From contig JAUJLZ010000005.1 of assembly GCA_030447125.1 (NCBI GenBank), forward strand, positions 2,166 through 28,573: a stretch of DNA of 26,408 nt, in the 5' to 3' direction. This stretch comes from Acidimicrobiales bacterium. Its GTDB lineage: Bacteria > Actinomycetota > Acidimicrobiia > Acidimicrobiales > CADCSY01. The translations under genes and the position numbers were made by a program. This document shows positions 17,421-26,023 of the stretch, one piece after another. The notes beneath the pieces are model-generated. The model saw only the letters and a list, made by a program, of their open reading frames with translations. It did not search any database and was not told the DNA's origin. How positions within the stretch are numbered: position 1 is the first letter of the stretch; every line of letters begins with the position of its first letter.

Positions 17421-17623
17421 ACCCGTCCGCGGTGGTCATCGACCGGCGCTGCGTCGGGTGCGGGCTGTGCCTCATCACGTGCCCGGAGCACGCCCTGGTG
17501 CCGGCGCGGCATCACCCGGAGGTCGTGGACGACCGTTGCACGGAGTGCCTGGCGTGCATCGAGGTGTGCCCTGCCGACGCCATCCACCAACGGCCGCCGA
17601 TGGGGATGCGAGAAGCCACATGA
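17417..17623 (+). CDS. Small 2[4Fe-4S] ferredoxin in the cobalamin operon
   Basis: Predicted soluble electron carrier of 68 aa. Two clostridial-type cluster motifs are visible: CVGCGLCLITCP (Cys12, 15, 18, 22) and CTECLACIEVCP (Cys41, 44, 47, 51), the exact spacing of a 2[4Fe-4S] ferredoxin. The start is the GTG at 17417 overlapping the cbiGH stop as GTGA, and the stop overlaps the cbiC ATG as ATGA, so it is translated as part of the operon. Its role is not given by sequence. Candidates are low-potential electrons for Co(II) to Co(I) reduction before CobO, or reducing power for a corrin-ring reduction or [4Fe-4S]-dependent step. No dedicated reductase partner is present in the window. Confidence 0.9.
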   Translation: MNPSAVVIDRRCVGCGLCLITCPEHALVPARHHPEVVDDRCTECLACIEVCPADAIHQRPPMGMREAT

Positions 17624-18225
17624 CCCCGCTCCATCCGATCGAGATCCAGAGCTACCGCATCCTCCGCGACCGGGTCTCCCTCGAGCACCTGCCAACCGTC
17701 GAACGGGCCGTCGTCGAGCGCATCATCCACGCCAGCGCCGACCTCGAGTACGCCAGAACCGTCGTCATCCAGGACGGGGCGGCCGAGGCCGCGGTGGAGG
17801 CGCTCCGGCGCGGTGGCGCCGTCATCGCCGACGTGGAGATGGTGCGTGCCGGGATCACCGGCGTCAGCGCCCGCTGCTACCTCGCCGACGCCCGTGCCGA
17901 CGAAGCCCTCACCCGCAGCGCTGCGGCGATGCGGCTGGCCGCCGAGCGGCACCCCGACGGAGCGGTCGTCGTCGTCGGGTGCGCGCCGACGGCTCTCGTC
18001 CAGGCGGTGGAGCTGGCCCAGATCGGAACGTTCCGGCCGGCGGCGATCATCGGCCTTCCCGTCGGGTTCGTGGGAGCAGCCGAGTCCAAGGAGCTAACCC
18101 GCTCCGGTCCGATCCCGTCGATCACGAACGTCGGCGAGAAGGGCGGGTCTCCCGTTGCAGCCGCTGCCGTCAACGCCCTCGTCCGCTCCTTCGAGCTTTC
18201 GAAGGGAGGTGATGACCATGGATGA
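17620..18225 (+). CDS. cbiC: (Cobalt-)precorrin-8 methylmutase CbiC/CobH
   Basis: Catalyses the 1,5-sigmatropic methyl shift from C11 to C12 that turns (cobalt-)precorrin-8 into cobyrinic (or hydrogenobyrinic) acid. The product is 201 aa. Family landmarks: IEIQSYRILRDRV at the N-terminus, VVERIIHASADLEYA containing the conserved catalytic His, VIADVEMVRAGIT, VVGCAPTAL, and PAAIIGLPVGFVGAAESK near the C-terminus. The start is the ATG at 17620, within an ATGA overlap with the ferredoxin gene. The 3' end carries a strong GGGAGGT ribosome-binding site for the next gene, and the reading frames overlap by 8 bp. The short Gly-Asp-Asp-His-Gly C-terminus is an effect of that overlap. Confidence 0.95.
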   Translation: MTPLHPIEIQSYRILRDRVSLEHLPTVERAVVERIIHASADLEYARTVVIQDGAAEAAVEALRRGGAVIADVEMVRAGITGVSARCYLADARADEALTRSAAAMRLAAERHPDGAVVVVGCAPTALVQAVELAQIGTFRPAAIIGLPVGFVGAAESKELTRSGPIPSITNVGEKGGSPVAAAAVNALVRSFELSKGGDDHG

Positions 18226-18403
18226 TGTACTCGTCGTCGAACGGGCCCATGTGCCCGCGTGGGTGTTGTTCGCCACCACCGCCGCCGCCTTGGCGATCTA
18301 CGTGCTGATGCTCGAGAACGGCGCGCTTCTGGGTGCCCATGCCGAGCAGCTGCACGAGTTGTTCCACGACGCCCGGCACTTCGTCGGCGTTCCCTGTCAC
18401 TGA
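18218..18403 (+). CDS. cbtB: Cobalt transporter subunit CbtB
   Basis: Small 61-aa membrane protein of the CbtAB cobalt uptake family, usually found next to CbtA and under B12 control. It has one transmembrane helix (about residues 14-35, VLFATTAAALAIYVLML) and a His-rich tail, HAEQLHELFHDARHFVGVPCH, that fits the CbtB metal-binding C-terminus ending in a Cys-His pair. I chose the ATG at 18218 because the ribosome-binding site GGGAGGT lies exactly 7 nt upstream; an in-frame ATG 6 nt earlier is too close to it. The gene overlaps cbiC by 8 bp and precedes cbtA by 46 bp. Cobalt specificity is inferred from family and context. Confidence 0.9.
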   Translation: MDDVLVVERAHVPAWVLFATTAAALAIYVLMLENGALLGAHAEQLHELFHDARHFVGVPCH

Positions 18404-18449
18404 CGGTCCGGGGGGCCGGAAGGCCCTCCGCCGTCCGAAGGAGGAACCA

Positions 18450-19160
18450 GTGGTGAAAATCCTACGTGAGGGCCTCGTGGCCGGCGCCGCTGGAGGGCTG
18501 GTCACGTCCATCTACCTGATGCTCGTCGTCGAGCCGATCCTGGCGGACGCCCTCGCGCTCGAGGAGCGGGGGGAGGGTGTCCACCAGGAGCTCTTCACGC
18601 GGGGCGTCCAGCAGGCGGGAGGCGTGATCGGCACCATCCTCTACGGGGTGCTCCTCGGGGTGATCCTGGCAGCGACCGTTGCGTCGGTGAGGGACCGCCT
18701 TGCGGGAGATGACTGGCAACGGTCAATGCGGGTGGCGGCCACGGGATTCGTGAGCGTGCTGCTCGTCCCGTTCCTGAAGTACCCGCCGAACCCCCCGGGC
18801 GTCGGAGATCCAGGAACCGTAGGCCGTCGCACCGCCCTGTACCTCCTGTTCCTCGCCATCTCCGTGGCGGCAGCGTGGTCCGGGTGGCGAGTGGCTCGTA
18901 GCCGAACGGCCCGAGGTGCCTCACGGCGGCTCGCGACGGTCTCGGGCGTCGTGGCGTACGTGGTGGTCGTCGGGGCCGCGGCGCTGCTCCTCCCTGGCAG
19001 TGGCAACGTCGTCTCCCTCCCGGCCGAGCTCTTATGGCGATTCCGCACCTCGTCCCTCGGTGGCAGTGCGCTACTGGTTTCCGTCAGCGCGAGCGTCCTC
19101 GGCTGGCGCCTCGTCCGTCCTCCCCGGGCGCTCCGAACGGAGGCAACGTTCGATGCCTGA
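18450..19160 (+). CDS. cbtA: Cobalt transporter subunit CbtA
   Basis: Polytopic membrane protein of the CbtA family, proposed with CbtB to import cobalt for cobalamin synthesis. The product is 236 aa. Six hydrophobic segments are visible, starting with LVAGAAGGLVTSIYLMLVVE, then GTILYGVLLGVILAATVASV, the CbtA hallmark PFLKYPPNPPGVGDPGTV with RTALYLLFLAI just after it, and three further helices. The conserved early E-P-I-L motif and acidic run ALEERGEG also fit the family. Two adjacent GTG codons (18450 and 18453) are possible starts; the AAGGAGG site at 18438-18444 suits both, and I used the first. The stop overlaps the cbiX start by 8 bp. The direct fusion of uptake and chelatase genes suggests metal hand-off to CbiX. 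Confidence 0.9.
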   Translation: MVKILREGLVAGAAGGLVTSIYLMLVVEPILADALALEERGEGVHQELFTRGVQQAGGVIGTILYGVLLGVILAATVASVRDRLAGDDWQRSMRVAATGFVSVLLVPFLKYPPNPPGVGDPGTVGRRTALYLLFLAISVAAAWSGWRVARSRTARGASRRLATVSGVVAYVVVVGAAALLLPGSGNVVSLPAELLWRFRTSSLGGSALLVSVSASVLGWRLVRPPRALRTEATFDA

Positions 19161-20043
19161 GGGTTTGCTCCTGGTCGCGCACGGCTCGAGGTCCGCTGCA
19201 GGTCGGAGAGAGATGGAGCAGCTGGCGGCGCTCGTGGCGGCGGCCGCCACACCCGACGTCCAGGTCGACATGGGGTACCTCGAGCTCAGCGAGCCGCCTG
19301 CGGGGATCGCCCTCGACCGACTCGTCGCTGCGGGTGCAACGGAGATCGTGGTCGTCCCGCTGATGCTGCTGTCCGCGGGGCACTCCAAGTCCGACGTGCC
19401 CGCGGTCGTGCTCGAGGGCCGCGAGCGCCACCCCGACGTGAGCCTCCGGTACGCCCGACCGTTCGGGATCGATCACGCGCTGGTCGACTTCGCCCAACGC
19501 CGGATCCGGGCGGCCGGCGCTGCCGGCGCGGCGGTCGCCCTGTTCGCCCGGGGAACGTCGGACCCGGATGCCAACGCCGACGCGTACAAGATCAGTCGGC
19601 TCGTCGCCGAGGCAACCGGTGCGGGCCTCTCCGTCAGCGGGTTCTCCGGCGTGACCCGGCCCGACGTCCCAGCAGCGCTGGACCAGCTGCACCGCCTCGG
19701 TGCCTCCCGCGTCGGGGCGTTCTCGTGGTTCCTGGCGACCGGCGTGCTCCTCGACCGCATCCGCGGTGACCTTCAGGCGTTCTCGGCGCGCACCGGCGTG
19801 GAGGTGATCGATGCCGGCCACTTCGGCCCTTCTCCTGAAGTGGCCGCTCTCGTGCTCTCGAGGGCGAGGGAGGCCGCCGTAGGGGAGGTCCGCATGAACT
19901 GCGACACGTGCGTCTACCGGGCTCCGTTCCCAGGATCGCTCGACCGCGTGGGGCAAGCTCGAGGCGAGGGGCACTCGCACCTGGCGGCGGAGCAGCGACA
20001 CCAGCACAGCCTCCACCCTCATCCAACGTCCGGCGAGATCTGA
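19153..20043 (+). CDS. cbiX: Sirohydrochlorin cobaltochelatase CbiX, long form with MXCXXC motif
   Basis: Class II (ATP-independent) chelatase that inserts cobalt into sirohydrochlorin, the first step of the early-insertion pathway. The product is 296 aa. The N-terminal half has LLLVAHGSR with catalytic-type His10 and LLSAGHSKSDVP with the second His; the C-terminal half repeats the fold with LFARGTSDPDANADAYK and FSWFLATGVL. The tail holds MNCDTC at residues 248-253, the MXCXXC [4Fe-4S] motif reported for long-form CbiX, then a His-rich end (GHSHLAAEQRHQHSLHPHP). The start is the ATG at 19153, overlapping cbtA by 8 bp. This is the last gene of the operon. It is functionally redundant with CobN-ChlID in the same locus. 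Confidence 0.94.
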   Translation: MPEGLLLVAHGSRSAAGRREMEQLAALVAAAATPDVQVDMGYLELSEPPAGIALDRLVAAGATEIVVVPLMLLSAGHSKSDVPAVVLEGRERHPDVSLRYARPFGIDHALVDFAQRRIRAAGAAGAAVALFARGTSDPDANADAYKISRLVAEATGAGLSVSGFSGVTRPDVPAALDQLHRLGASRVGAFSWFLATGVLLDRIRGDLQAFSARTGVEVIDAGHFGPSPEVAALVLSRAREAAVGEVRMNCDTCVYRAPFPGSLDRVGQARGEGHSHLAAEQRHQHSLHPHPTSGEI

Positions 20044-20094
20044 GCTGAGACGACGCTTCGGGACGCGGCAGCGAGCCTCTTCCCTGGACTAAGT

Positions 20095-20243
20095 TCAGAG
20101 CGGGCGCGAGTATCGCAGTTCGTGAAATTGGAAGGTGGCCCGGACTTCCGTCTTTCGGCCACCATCGAAGGCCCAACCGAGTCGCTCGTAGAACCGGCGT
20201 GCCCGTTGGCTCCGGTCGAGTACCCACAACGTGGGCTTCGAGA
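20095..20243 (-). pseudogene. C-terminal remnant of a GNAT-family acetyltransferase
   Basis: About 49 codons on the minus strand read PTLWVLDRSQRARRFYERLG followed by WAFDGGRKTE and ELRYSRPL before a stop at 20095. The string L-W-V-L-x-x-x-x-R-A-R-R-F-Y-E-R-x-G-W is the classic GNAT acetyl-CoA-binding C-terminal segment. Everything N-terminal to it is missing: upstream sequence switches to a transposase-like frame at about 20315. It therefore looks like a gene cut by an insertion and decayed. The frame is open further up to 20361, but that part shows no similarity. Confidence 0.7.
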
Positions 20244-20314
20244 ATCCAGGAACCGGATTCGCCGGGCTACGACCCCGCTCCCGAACACGGTGGTGGAAGT
20301 CCACCGGGCAGCAC

Positions 20315-20692
20315 CGACTTCCACTCCTCGGGCTGGTCGCTGAGCCATCGGTCCAGGTCACGGGCCTGGCGGCCCTCGATCACGTCGATGACCGTGCGAG
20401 CCTCGACATCGCAGATGCTCGAGACCCACCGAGTTCCTTCGGTGGCGGTGGCGGCCAGGAACGGGGTCTCGTCCACCCCGATGGCGGCGGTGGCGCCGAC
20501 CCGGTCGGGGTGCTCGACGAGGGCGTCGCCCCAGAGGGTGACGGCGTCCATGACGGTGTGCCAGGTGACGCCCAGCTCCTTGGCCGCCCACGACACCGAG
20601 TGCACGTGGCGACCGACCTGGGTGGTGGCCCACACCCCGCCACGCCGTGTCATCGTCGAGCGGGCCGGGACGATGTCGGGGCGGTCTTCTGC
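20315..20692 (-). pseudogene. Fragment of an ISL3-family transposase
   Basis: About 125 codons on the minus strand match the middle of actinobacterial ISL3-type transposases: EDRPDIVPARSTMTRRGG, WATTQVGRHVHSVSWAAKEL, GVTWHTVMDAVTLWGDALVE, then AAIGVDETPFLAATATEGTR with the first catalytic Asp-x-x, and VIDVIEGRQARDLDRWLSDQ. The N-terminal zinc-finger part and the C-terminal half with the rest of the DDE triad are absent. Similarity ends abruptly at EEWKS near 20315 and begins abruptly near 20692. No flanking inverted repeats or target duplication could be found by eye. It is a decayed insertion-sequence remnant and cannot be active. Confidence 0.75.
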
Positions 20693-20706
20693 AGCTTCCT
20701 CGCAGG

Positions 20707-20862
20707 ATCTGAAGCTCGACTGCGAGGGTCCCCCTGACGTCGAGGTCACCCTCGGCCCGCAGGGTTCCGGCGGTGACAGGGATGTCCAAGGAGGTCGCGA
20801 CGGCGCGAAGCGTGACCCCGCACAGGCGATGAGCGCTTGGAGGAGATGTCGCCCGAACAGAG
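20707..20862 (-). pseudogene. Frameshifted fragment of an OsmC-family protein
   Basis: Two minus-strand frames together resemble the core of an OsmC-like peroxiredoxin. One frame gives GRHLLQALIACAG and the next gives GVTLRAVATSLDIPVTAG then TLRAEGDLDVRGTLAV. In intact OsmC proteins these join as H-L-L-Q-A-L-x-A-C-x-G-V-T-L-R-A, with the reactive cysteine in the A-C-x-G turn, followed by an E-G-D-L-D-x-R-G-T-L-G-V strand. Restoring one base in the C-run at 20816-20819 (plus strand) would rejoin the frames, so a 1-bp deletion is likely. The 3' part is replaced by the transposase fragment. Recognition is from memory of the family and is moderately sure. Confidence 0.6.
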
Positions 20863-20992
20863 CGCCAAGCCACACCGCCGGTCGCCGGATGGAGCCCTAC
20901 CCTTGCGATCGCCATGCGCTATGCAGGGCATGGGCTGGGGGTGAGAAGCCCGTGCCATCCCGCCATTAGGATGAGCGGCGCGGAGGGGACGG

Positions 20993-22768
<1,776 letters not shown>

Positions 22769-22771
22769 ACG

Positions 22772-24736
22772 ATGGCCGCTGAGGACCAAGGTGCCTTCTC
22801 ATCCCGCTCCTCCGACCTCGAGCACGACCCCGACCGCTTCGAGCCCACGTTGGGCGAGGTCGACCTGCACCTGCTGGGCGAGGGCAAGCACCGCCGGCTC
22901 TGGCAGGTGCTGGGCGCTCACCCCCGTGAGCTCCAGGGCGTGGACGGCACCTCCTTCGCTGTCTGGGCGCCCAATGCCCGCTCGGTTCGGGTCGTGGGCG
23001 ACTTCAACTCCTGGGACGGGCGCGTGCACCCCATGCGCTCCCTCGGGTCGTCCGGCATCTGGGAGTCGTTCGTCCCGGGCGTCGGCCCGGGGGCGCACTA
23101 CAAGTACGAGATCCTGACCGGCGCCGGCCATCTGACCCTCAAGGCCGATCCCGTCGCCCTGGCCGCGTCGAAGCCTCCGGCCACCGACAGCATCGTGGCC
23201 GGCTCGGCCCACAAGTGGAGCGACGAGCAATGGATCGCCCGGCGCGACACCGAGACGAGGCTCGACCAGGCCGTCTCGATCTACGAGGTCCATCTCGGGT
23301 CGTGGAAGCGGGTCCCGGAGGAGGATCAGCGCCCGCTCACCTACCGTGAGCTGGCCGAGCAGCTTCCCGCCTACGCCGCCGACCTGGGCTTCACCCACGT
23401 GGAGTTGATGCCGGTCGCCGAGCATCCCTTCGCCGGGTCATGGGGGTATCAGGTGACCTCCTACTTCGCCCCGACGGCTCGATTCGGCTCGCCCGACGAC
23501 TTCCGGGCGTTGGTCGACGCCCTCCATCGCCGGGGCATCGGCGTGATCTTGGACTGGGTGCCGGGGCACTTCCCCAGGGACGATTGGGCCCTGGCCCGCT
23601 TCGACGGTACCGCCCTCTACGAGCACGAGGATCCCCGCATCGGGGCACACGAGGAGTGGGGCACATTGGTGTTCAACTACGGGCGCCGCGAGGTCGCCAA
23701 CTTCCTCGTCGCCAACGCCAGCTACTGGCTCGAGGAGTTCCATCTCGACGGCCTGCGGGTGGACGGTGTGGCGTCCATGCTCTATCTGGACTACGCCCGC
23801 AAGGAGGGTGAGTGGATCCCCAACCCGTCAGGCGGCCGAGAGAACCTCGAGGCGGTGGCCATGCTCCGCGAGCTCAACGAAGTGGTCCATGAGGCCCATC
23901 CCGGAGTGATGATGATCGCCGAGGAGTCGACTTCATGGCCGGCGGTGTCCCGGCCGACCGATGTCGGCGGCCTCGGCTTCGGTTACAAGTGGAACATGGG
24001 CTGGATGCACGACACCTTGGAGTACTTCTCCGAAAACCCGGTCCACCGCCGCTATCACCACGACGAGCTGACGTTCGGCTTGCTCTACGCGTTCACGGAG
24101 AACTTCATCCTGCCCCTGTCGCACGACGAGGTCGTCCACGGGAAGCACTCGCTACTGGACAAGATGCCGGGCGACCGATGGCAGAAGGCGGCCAACCTGC
24201 GTGCGCTGCTGGCGTGGATGTGGGCGCATCCCGGCAAGCAGATGCTCTTCATGGGCGGAGAGATCGCGCAGTCCGAGGAGTGGGATTACGACTCGAGCGT
24301 CGACTGGCACCTTCTCCAGTACCCGGAGCATTCCGGCGTGCAGACCCTTGTCCGCGAGCTCAACCGCTGTTACCGCTCGGAGCCCGCGCTGTGGGAGCGC
24401 GACTTCACGTCCGACGGCTTCCGGTGGCTGGATGCGAGCGACGTCGAGTCGAACGTGCTGTCCTTTCTTCGCCTCTCGGCGGATGGGACTCACGTTGTCG
24501 TTTGCGTTGCCAACCTCTCTCCGGTGTCCAGGTCCGCCTACCGCATCGGACTGCCCCGCGGCGGCCCTTGGAAGGAGCTCCTCAACACCGACGCCGAGCG
24601 GTTCGGGGGCGCAGGCACGACGACCACGGTTGGCACGATCCTGGCGAGTGACGTCAGCCTGCACGGCTTCGACCATTCAGCGGAGCTGACCCTCCCGCCG
24701 CTCGGCGTGGTGTGGCTGGGTCCCGGGGGGCAATAG
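22772..24736 (+). CDS. glgB: 1,4-alpha-glucan branching enzyme GlgB
   Basis: Makes the alpha-1,6 branches of glycogen or of the alpha-glucan built in the GlgE/TreS route. The product is 654 aa. An N-terminal carbohydrate-binding module (about residues 40-140, with [20 protein letters not shown] and HYKYEI) precedes the GH13 barrel. The barrel shows the GlgB signature [19 protein letters not shown] and DWVPGHFP. Nucleophile Asp331 lies in [12 protein letters not shown], acid/base Glu384 in MIAEEST, and the third Asp in [10 protein letters not shown]; the 53-residue gap between the first two equals that of E. coli GlgB. The C-terminal beta domain follows. The ATG at 22772 is 3 bp after treS, so the pair is probably one operon. 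Compared with E. coli the extra N-terminal module is missing, as often in short GlgB. Confidence 0.96.
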   Translation: MAAEDQGAFSSRSSDLEHDPDRFEPTLGEVDLHLLGEGKHRRLWQVLGAHPRELQGVDGTSFAVWAPNARSVRVVGDFNSWDGRVHPMRSLGSSGIWESFVPGVGPGAHYKYEILTGAGHLTLKADPVALAASKPPATDSIVAGSAHKWSDEQWIARRDTETRLDQAVSIYEVHLGSWKRVPEEDQRPLTYRELAEQLPAYAADLGFTHVELMPVAEHPFAGSWGYQVTSYFAPTARFGSPDDFRALVDALHRRGIGVILDWVPGHFPRDDWALARFDGTALYEHEDPRIGAHEEWGTLVFNYGRREVANFLVANASYWLEEFHLDGLRVDGVASMLYLDYARKEGEWIPNPSGGRENLEAVAMLRELNEVVHEAHPGVMMIAEESTSWPAVSRPTDVGGLGFGYKWNMGWMHDTLEYFSENPVHRRYHHDELTFGLLYAFTENFILPLSHDEVVHGKHSLLDKMPGDRWQKAANLRALLAWMWAHPGKQMLFMGGEIAQSEEWDYDSSVDWHLLQYPEHSGVQTLVRELNRCYRSEPALWERDFTSDGFRWLDASDVESNVLSFLRLSADGTHVVVCVANLSPVSRSAYRIGLPRGGPWKELLNTDAERFGGAGTTTTVGTILASDVSLHGFDHSAELTLPPLGVVWLGPGGQ

Positions 24737-24769
24737 CGACAGGGCAAGGGGTATCGGCCGCTTCGCTCG

Positions 24770-24793
24770 CCGGCTGAGCCGATGCTCGGCCGG
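24770..24793 (+). terminator. Putative terminator hairpin after glgB
   Basis: CCGGCTGAGC (24770-24779) pairs with GCTCGGCCGG (24784-24793) over 10 bp with one G-T pair around a CGAT loop, 34 bp after the glgB stop. There is no T-run behind it, which is common for actinobacterial terminators but lowers certainty. Confidence 0.55.
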
Positions 24794-24896
24794 ACTACGC
24801 AAGCGGCGGCCGCAGCAGATGCTGGCAGGAAAGCGCTGCAATCGCCTGTGAGCCGATGCAGGGGACACCCCTTATAGGCAGTGGCCATTGCTCTAT

Positions 24897-24928
24897 CCGC
24901 CAAGCCGCCAAGCCGCCAAGCCGCCCAG
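24897..24928 (+). repeat. Octamer tandem repeat CCGCCAAG, four copies
   Basis: Three exact copies of CCGCCAAG (24897-24920) are followed by a fourth with one change (CCGCCCAG, 24921-24928). It lies in the non-coding stretch between the glgB hairpin and the toxin remnant. It is too short and unspaced to be a CRISPR array. Copy number could vary by slippage. Confidence 0.85.
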
Positions 24929-25019
24929 ACGCCGAGGCCCGAGAGTGCGAGCCTCGTGGCCGCTGTTTTGCTCGTGTCCGACGGCCAGGAGAACCGTCCA
25001 CGGGAGGGCTCGAGGGGCT

Positions 25020-25200
25020 GGTGACCACCCGTACCCGAGCCAGCTGCGCGGAAAGCTCCGAGAGCGGCGGTTCCACCTCGCCGGCCGGCACCAGCGGATC
25101 AGCTACTACGTCGCCAGTGGCGGATCATCCTGCTGACGGTGCTCGTCAAGTCTCAGCGCCAGGAGCGAGCCGAGATCGGGCTGCGAAGCAGAGACGGTAG
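25020..25200 (+). pseudogene. Frameshifted RelE/HigB (Gp49-like) toxin remnant
   Basis: The plus strand codes for HPYPSQLRGKLRERRFHLAG then RHQRISYYVASG, and after a frame change near 25120 continues as RIILLTVLVKSQRQERAEI. Joined, this is the typical core of HigB/phage Gp49-like RNase toxins (Q-L-x-G-K-L-x-E-L-R-F-x-L ... Q-R-I-x-Y-x-x-x-x-G-R-x-I-x-L-L-T). The frame runs into a stop (TGA) three codons after the shift, the N-terminal region is not recognisable, and no HigA antitoxin follows: the next gene is dsrE-like on the other strand. It is a decayed toxin. Coordinates cover only the recognisable part. Confidence 0.7.
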
Positions 25201-25206
25201 AAGGGA

Positions 25207-25545
25207 TCAGAGCGTGATGATGTGGTCGGGCATGTTCGACGCCAGTGCGCCGTAGAGATCGGGGAAGCATCCCACGGGTATGCCGGGGAAGAGGCGATCG
25301 GCGATCTCCCGCTCGTAGCAGCACTGGTCACAGGCCATGAGGAGCATGCCAGAGCGCTCGGCCACGCTGACCAGGCGCTGGCCGATGGGATTGCCGTCGA
25401 CGAGCACGTAGTTGTTGTCCTCGAAGAAGAACATGCCGACGACCTCGGGGCCGTGGCGCTCCTCCTCGAGCTGGGGGAGGATCATCTTGGCCAGAACATA
25501 GGACACGCTGTGTCGTGAGGTGGCGAAGATGTAGGCGACCTTCAT
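25207..25545 (-). CDS. DsrE/SaoD-like cysteine-containing protein
   Basis: Small soluble protein of 112 aa with the DsrE/DsrF-like fold signature: MKVAYIFATSRHSVSYVLAK at the N-terminus, VVGMFFFEDNNYVL in the middle, and DLYGALASNMPDHIITL at the end. The loop MACDQCCYERE carries Cys72, Cys75 and Cys76, and Cys93 follows in VGCFPDLY. DsrE relatives act in sulfur relay or thiol chemistry; the closest named type I recall is the DsrE-related protein SaoD. The cysteine codons are ordinary TGC/TGT, with no in-frame TGA, so there is no selenocysteine here. The ATG at 25545 has GGAG 6 nt upstream. It is divergent from the NifU-like gene, with 109 bp between them. A function cannot be stated. Confidence 0.85.
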   Translation of the reverse strand: MKVAYIFATSRHSVSYVLAKMILPQLEEERHGPEVVGMFFFEDNNYVLVDGNPIGQRLVSVAERSGMLLMACDQCCYEREIADRLFPGIPVGCFPDLYGALASNMPDHIITL

Positions 25546-25654
25546 CCGTTGCTCCAGTTTCTCGTGGACGTGCGGGCTCGGACGGGAGAGAATGCTATTG
25601 ACGTGCCCGACCCTACCAGTAACAAGAAGGATTCTCAGAGATAGGCTCGGTGGC
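25546..25654. promoter_or_regulatory. Divergent intergenic region between dsrE-like and NifU-like genes
   Basis: This 109-bp gap must hold both start regions. On the plus strand TTGACG (25598-25603) is a good -35 match, with TAACAA 16 nt later as a weak -10. The region is less GC-rich than its surroundings. No clear operator palindrome is visible. Confidence 0.35.
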
Positions 25655-26023
25655 GTGGAGGGCTGGACGGCGGGGGCGCTGTACGAGGCGGCTCTACGAC
25701 GGGCTCGTTCCCGACCGGTGGAGCCACCATGTCGCGCCGGTGAGCTGGCGCGCTTCGTCGTCGTGGTCGATGGTCGGCGCATCAGGGGTGTCTCGTTCCG
25801 GGCTCAGCGTTGCGTGAGCCTGCTTGCCTTCTGCGAGGCACTGGCCCGTGCGGTGGAGGGAAGAGGACTCGACGAGGCCATGGCGTTCGACGGGCCGGCC
25901 CTCCGGGCGCTCGTCCACGGGGTCCCTGCCAACAAGGTGGATCGCAGCGACCGGGCGGTCGAAGCCTGGCGACGCAGCCTCAGTAGGTACGAGGCGCCGG
26001 CGTCTCCTGGTCATGTCGAATAG
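25655..26023 (+). CDS. NifU/IscU-like protein with incomplete cluster-ligand set
   Basis: A 122-aa protein resembling the NifU N-terminal/IscU scaffold fold: GALYEAALRRAR, then VEPPCRAGELARFVVVVDGR, GVSFRAQRCVSLLAFCEAL and GRGLDEAMAFDGPALRALV. In true IscU the first ligand region is C-G-D and a third cysteine follows near the C-terminus. Here Cys26 sits in C-R-A-G-E, Cys53 in QRCVS is conserved, and the expected third position reads R-S-D-R-A-V-E-A-W without cysteine; Cys60 is extra. It may bind a metal or cluster weakly or have another role. The GTG at 25655 is used because it begins the recognisable N-terminal helix; the frame is open from an ATG at 25592. Its stop overlaps the next ORF by 11 bp. 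Confidence 0.7.
   Translation: MEGWTAGALYEAALRRARSRPVEPPCRAGELARFVVVVDGRRIRGVSFRAQRCVSLLAFCEALARAVEGRGLDEAMAFDGPALRALVHGVPANKVDRSDRAVEAWRRSLSRYEAPASPGHVE

Larger units (their letters stand above)
24737..25019. other. Non-coding stretch after glgB
   Basis: Apart from the hairpin at 24770-24793 and the octamer repeat at 24897-24928, I see no gene here. The open frames are short, have no recognisable domain and run into the toxin remnant. It may be decayed coding sequence upstream of that toxin. Confidence 0.5.

Noticed and set aside
20084..20098. Hairpin CTGGAC-TAA-GTTCAG after cbiX as an operon terminator
   Set aside because: Only 6 bp with a G-T pair, no T-run, and it overlaps the stop of the GNAT remnant. 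Too weak to call.
24897..24928. Possible CRISPR-like repeats
   Set aside because: The 8-bp units are directly adjacent without spacers, and no cas genes are present.
25312..25345. Selenocysteine in the C-D-Q-C-C loop of the DsrE-like protein
   Set aside because: The codons are ordinary cysteine codons and no in-frame TGA occurs, so this is a cysteine version.
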